Assembly (NCBI GenBank): GCA_947501805.1
Contig: CANMXJ010000022.1
Location: 1 to 64,000, forward strand
Reading direction: 5' to 3'
DNA length: 64,000 bases
Origin: an uncultured Sulfitobacter sp.
GTDB lineage: Bacteria; Pseudomonadota; Alphaproteobacteria; Rhodobacterales; Rhodobacteraceae
Shown here piece after piece: positions 60,622 through 64,000 of the stretch; position 1 is the stretch's first letter, and each line of letters opens with the position of its first letter. The notes below the pieces were generated by a model. The model saw only the letters and a list, made by a program, of their open reading frames with translations, was not told the DNA's origin and ran no database searches. The position numbers and the translations under genes are program-made.

Positions 60622-62211
60622 ATGGACTTCAAATTTTACTTTTCGTTGTTCCTGCGCCGTTTGCATTGGTTCATGCTCTTTCTGATCATTGGCTCAGCAA
60701 TTGGTCTGACGCTGGCTAAAGTCTTGCCCCCCGTCTATGTGGCCCAGGCGCGGCTGTTGGTTGAATCCGAACAGATCCCGGGCAATCTGGCGGCATCTAC
60801 AGTGCGCATCGAAGCCACCGAGCAACTGCAGATCATCCAACAACGTATCCTGACGCGCGACACGTTGATCGACATGGCCAACCGTCTGGGGATTTACTCG
60901 GCTGATGCAGGCGAAACCCGTCCGCGCATGGATGCAGATGCAATTGTCAGCGATATGCGCAGCCGGATCGAGTTTGTGACGTCGACCGGCCGACGGGGTG
61001 TGGCCAATGCAACGATAGTGACCATTGGCTTTGAAGCACCCTCGGCCCAGATGGCCTCTACCGTGACCAATGAACTGGTGACGCTGATCCTGCGCGAAGA
61101 TGTCGGGATGCGTACCCGTGTTGCACGCCAGACGCTCGATTTTTTCGAACAGGAGGTCAGCCGGCTTGAGCAGGAACTGGCCAATCAGGGAGCTGCAATT
61201 CTGGCGTTCAAGGAGGATAATCTCGAAGCCTTGCCCGACAGTCTGGGATTTCGCCGCTCGCAACAGGCGGCCAGTCAGGAACGTCTGCTGCAGCTTGAGC
61301 GTGGAGAAACAGCATTGCTGGATCGCCGCGAGCGTTTGGTGCGTCTGCACGAGGCCTTTGGTGATCGGGCCGATACAATTAGTCCCGCAAGCAGCAATGA
61401 GCAAAGGAAGCTTCAGGGTCTCAAGGATGAACTTGCATCCCAACTGTCGATCCTGTCCCCGGAAAACCCGAGGATAAAACTGCTGCAAGCGCGTATCGCT
61501 GCTTTGCAGGGCGTTGTAGATAAGCAACTTCAGGCCAATAGCGTCACTCAGGAAGGGGCTCCCATGTCCGCCCACGAGTTGCAACTGGCTGAACTGGATG
61601 GTCAGCTTGCTTTCATTGCGGATCAGAAAAAACAGATCAGTGACGTGCTGGAAGAGCTGCGCATTTCGATTGAGGCCACCCCCAGCAATGCGATTACGTT
61701 GGAAACACTGGAGCGGGATTATACGAACACCCGTTCTCAGTATGATCAGGCTGTGGCCAACAAGGCCCGCGCCCAGACCGGTGATATCATCGAGGCCCTG
61801 CGGCAAGGCCAGAGAATTTCGGTTATAGAGCAAGCTGTTGTGCCGTCCAAAGCGATGAAACCCAACCGTACACTGATTGCCGCAGGCGGCGTCGGGGGCG
61901 GGTTCTTTTTTGGTTTGGCTTTTGTGGTGTTGATGGAACTGCTCAACAAGGGCATCCGGCGCCCTGTCGATTTGACCAACCGTCTGGGAATTACGCCTTT
62001 TGCCACGCTGCCCTATTACCGCACCAAAGCCGAACGGATCCGGCGCTGGACGATCATATTCGGTGTACTCGGGTTTTTGCTTGTTGCGATTCCTGCCGGG
62101 CTTTGGGCGATTGATACCTATGTCACACCAATTGATCGGCTGATCGACACAATCACCCAACGGATCGGGCTGGCCGGACTGATGCCGCCCGCCGCGTCGG
62201 TTCAGGTCTGA
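60622..62211 (+). CDS. Wzz/GumC-type polysaccharide chain-length protein
   Basis: A 529-residue polysaccharide co-polymerase. It has an N-terminal membrane helix (WFMLFLIIGSAIGLTLAKVL), a long periplasmic coiled coil (about 170-390, ARQTLDFFEQEVSRLEQELA), a second helix near 420-440 preceded by the proline-rich PSKAMKPNRT, and a third near 480-500. It sets polymer length with Wzy and the CpsD-like kinase encoded next. The size fits the exosortase-associated form. Confidence 0.9.
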   Translation: MDFKFYFSLFLRRLHWFMLFLIIGSAIGLTLAKVLPPVYVAQARLLVESEQIPGNLAASTVRIEATEQLQIIQQRILTRDTLIDMANRLGIYSADAGETRPRMDADAIVSDMRSRIEFVTSTGRRGVANATIVTIGFEAPSAQMASTVTNELVTLILREDVGMRTRVARQTLDFFEQEVSRLEQELANQGAAILAFKEDNLEALPDSLGFRRSQQAASQERLLQLERGETALLDRRERLVRLHEAFGDRADTISPASSNEQRKLQGLKDELASQLSILSPENPRIKLLQARIAALQGVVDKQLQANSVTQEGAPMSAHELQLAELDGQLAFIADQKKQISDVLEELRISIEATPSNAITLETLERDYTNTRSQYDQAVANKARAQTGDIIEALRQGQRISVIEQAVVPSKAMKPNRTLIAAGGVGGGFFFGLAFVVLMELLNKGIRRPVDLTNRLGITPFATLPYYRTKAERIRRWTIIFGVLGFLLVAIPAGLWAIDTYVTPIDRLIDTITQRIGLAGLMPPAASVQV

Positions 62212-62220
62212 GGAAGCACC

Positions 62221-63102
62221 ATGGAAAAGATACAATCTGCTCTGGCCAAAGCCCGTGCTGAACGCGATGCAAAAAAATCCGAAGCTGAGGCACCCGCGCC
62301 AGAGGTTGCACAAAAGGTGACGCCGAAGCCAACACCAGAACCGGCACCGGTCAAGGTCGAAAACGAGACCAAACCGGCGTTGTCTGATGTGGCCGAAGCC
62401 TGGAAATCCCTGCCCTTGCTGACGATTCAACCCAAACTGATGAGACAGGCGCGTATCGTGGCACTGCAGGGCGGGCAGGAGGCTGCGGGCATCGACATGA
62501 TGCGGACCCGCGTCCTGCAACAAATGCGGGATAACGGGTGGCGCAGGCTGGCCATCACTTCGCCCACGGCGGCCTGTGGCAAGAGTACGATCGCAGTGAA
62601 CCTTGCGATGAGCCTGCAGCGCCAGCCTGATCTGCACACGATTTTGCTGGAACTGGACCTGCGTCGGCCTTCGTTGACCAAGATGTTGGGAATTGAAGGG
62701 GATATGAGTTTTGCCCATGTGCTGGAAGGGTCACGGCCCTTTGCACAAAATGCCCTGCGCTATGGGCCCAACATGGCGGTTTCAGCCAACCAGCGATCCT
62801 GGCGCGAGCCTGCCGAATTGCTGAGCAGTGCGCATATTCCTGAAGTGCTGGCGGACATCGAGACCGATTACGCGCCTGACGTAATGATCTTTGATATGCC
62901 ACCGATGCTGACAAGCGACGACATGATGGCCTTTGCGCGTCACGTGGATTGCGTACTGTTGGTGGCGGGCGCAGAATCCACCACCGTCAAGGAAATTGAC
63001 ATCTGCGAACAGGATCTGGCCAGCCAGACCAATGTAATGGGCGTGGTGTTGAACAAGTGCCGCTATATGGGCGCGGAATATGGATACGGGTATTACGAGT
63101 AA
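62221..63102 (+). CDS. CpsD/CapB-like tyrosine kinase
   Basis: A 293-residue BY-kinase-type ATPase: variable Pro/Lys/Glu-rich N-terminus (about 1-55), Walker A SPTAACGKST (114-123), Walker A-prime ILLELDLRRPS, Walker B VMIFDMPP, and a tyrosine-rich tail (YMGAEYGYGYYE) for autophosphorylation. It would control chain length together with the Wzz-like protein encoded nine bases upstream. Confidence 0.88.
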   Translation: MEKIQSALAKARAERDAKKSEAEAPAPEVAQKVTPKPTPEPAPVKVENETKPALSDVAEAWKSLPLLTIQPKLMRQARIVALQGGQEAAGIDMMRTRVLQQMRDNGWRRLAITSPTAACGKSTIAVNLAMSLQRQPDLHTILLELDLRRPSLTKMLGIEGDMSFAHVLEGSRPFAQNALRYGPNMAVSANQRSWREPAELLSSAHIPEVLADIETDYAPDVMIFDMPPMLTSDDMMAFARHVDCVLLVAGAESTTVKEIDICEQDLASQTNVMGVVLNKCRYMGAEYGYGYYE

Positions 63103-63145
63103 GTCAGGGACTTTGGGTTTGGATATTGTGACTTAGGCGAGAGTG

Positions 63146-64000
63146 CTAATCCGCCTGAAACAAATCGCGGGTAAAGACCTTGTCAGCCACATCACCAAGG
63201 GCAGGGGACTTGCGATTTGCGATGATGATATCGCTCTGGGCTTTGAATGCGGCAAGATCATGTATCACCCGTGACCCGAAAAACCGTGCTTCATCCAGTT
63301 CGGGTTCATAGACAATCACCTCGATCCCCTTGGCCTTGATCCGTTTCATAATCCCCTGAACCGAACTCTGCCGGAAATTGTCAGAGCCTTCTTTCATGAC
63401 CAACCGGTAAACACCCACAACTGTAGGGTTCTGAGCGATGATCTGTTCCGCCAGAAAATCCTTGCGGGTGCGGTTGGCATCCACCACGGCGCGGATCAGA
63501 TTTTGCGGCACATGTTCGTAATTGGCCAGCAGTTGCTTGGTATCTTTGGGCAGGCAATATCCACCGTATCCAAAGGACGGATTGTTGTAATGCTGGCCGA
63601 TGCGCGGATCCAGACAGATGCCTTCGATGATCTGGCGGCTGTCCATGTCGCCGGCCATGGCATAGCTGTCCAGCTCGTTGAAATAGGCCACGCGCATGGC
63701 AAGATAAGTATTGGCGAACAGTTTGATGGCTTCTGCTTCTGACGGGTCGGTCAGCAGCACGGGGATATCGGTCTTTTTCGCCCCCTCCAGCAACAGATCG
63801 GCAAATTGACGGCCCCTTGCGGTGCTGTCACCAACCACAATGCGGCTGGGATGCAGGTTGTCATAAAGTGCACGGCCCTCGCGCAGGAATTCAGGCGAAA
63901 ACAGCAGCCTGTCGGTGCCAAGACGCGCGCGCGCCTGTTCCACATACCCTACCGGAATTGTGGATTTGATCACCACTGTACTGGTATCATTCAGGGCCAG
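63146..64000 (-). CDS. UDP-glucose/GDP-mannose dehydrogenase family protein, 5' end cut
   Basis: The minus-strand frame is open to the right edge, so the N-terminal NAD-binding domain is missing. Seen are [41 protein letters not shown] and the catalytic cysteine in [15 protein letters not shown], then a C-terminal substrate domain. These enzymes oxidise UDP-glucose to UDP-glucuronate or related sugars. The [15 protein letters not shown] context and the length of the C-terminal part resemble Ugd. It would supply a uronic acid for the polymer made by the neighbouring genes. Confidence 0.92.
   Translation of the reverse strand: MALNDTSTVVIKSTIPVGYVEQARARLGTDRLLFSPEFLREGRALYDNLHPSRIVVGDSTARGRQFADLLLEGAKKTDIPVLLTDPSEAEAIKLFANTYLAMRVAYFNELDSYAMAGDMDSRQIIEGICLDPRIGQHYNNPSFGYGGYCLPKDTKQLLANYEHVPQNLIRAVVDANRTRKDFLAEQIIAQNPTVVGVYRLVMKEGSDNFRQSSVQGIMKRIKAKGIEVIVYEPELDEARFFGSRVIHDLAAFKAQSDIIIANRKSPALGDVADKVFTRDLFQAD

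Noticed and set aside
60694..62718. A 674-codon minus-strand frame antisense to the chain-length and kinase genes
   Set aside because: The plus-strand genes have clear family motifs, starts and coupling; the antisense translation is rich in His, Gln and Arg as expected of a shadow frame.

Overview
The window reads as a large part of a low-copy plasmid from an alphaproteobacterium of the Roseobacter group (Rhodobacteraceae). The reasons are a RepA-type replication initiator with its own iterons, a ParA/small-partner partition pair, a MOBP-type mobilisation cassette, several insertion-sequence relics of kinds common in that family, and an exosortase locus whose substrates carry VPxPA-type (VPLPA-CTERM) sorting tails. 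No rRNA, tRNA or CRISPR array was seen.

Layout. (1) 1-8.6 kb, plasmid backbone: an edge-truncated gene and a divergent Xre regulator; relaxase, ribbon-helix-helix mobilisation protein and accessory protein in one overlapping operon; a PPP-family phosphatase with two unrecognised genes and a divergent Xre regulator; and a Rad3/DinG-like helicase with a small upstream gene. (2) 8.7-13.7 kb, a scrapyard of mobile-element pieces (one apparently intact IS30 element; relics of IS30, IS3, IS5 and ISNCY transposases and of a pRiA4b ORF-3-type gene) around two AT-rich genes resembling teichoic-acid-type glycerophosphate enzymes. (3) 13.7-26.3 kb, polysaccharide repeat-unit genes: a Tat-exported beta-helix protein, FrhB-like protein, fused acetyltransferase/sugar ketoisomerase, sugar aminotransferase, Wzx flippase, three glycosyltransferases, Wzy-like polymerase and pyruvyl transferase. 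(4) 26.4-35.1 kb, a type I secretion system (ABC ATPase, HlyD adaptor, TolC-like lipoprotein) beside a 1049-residue beta-helix/PKD/LamG protein without a signal peptide, its likely cargo. (5) 35.3-46.8 kb, polymer modification and exosortase genes: GNAT, deacetylase, glycosyltransferases, an ACP/PLP-decarboxylase/acyl-CoA-ligase cassette, a VPLPA-CTERM protein, an acyltransferase, an exosortase-EpsI fusion and a rhomboid protease. (6) 46.9-51.1 kb, small membrane proteins, a second PPP phosphatase, then repA, iterons, a GATAGCTATC-like repeat cluster (candidate centromere) and parA/partner. (7) 51.3-64 kb, export and assembly: glycosyltransferase, second VPLPA-CTERM protein, outer-membrane barrel, Wza, PrsT-like TPR lipoprotein, priming sugar transferase, exosortase-associated ATPase, Wzz-like chain-length protein, CpsD-like kinase and an edge-truncated UDP-sugar dehydrogenase.

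How it fits together. The priming transferase, glycosyltransferases, Wzx, Wzy, Wzz/CpsD, Wza and barrel form a Wzx/Wzy-type exopolysaccharide pathway. Sugar building blocks would include a uronic acid (dehydrogenase) and a 3-acetamido-3,6-dideoxyhexose (ketoisomerase, aminotransferase, acetyltransferase), with pyruvyl, acyl and deacetyl decoration. The exosortase would process the two VPLPA-CTERM proteins at the cell surface, and the type I system would export a large protein to the same matrix. The plasmid therefore looks like a biofilm or surface-polymer plasmid, with its replication and partition module lying between two blocks of polymer genes.

All assignments come from reading motifs and gene order; no database search was run. 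Starts were often moved inward from the longest open frame where a ribosome binding site or a domain boundary supported it.
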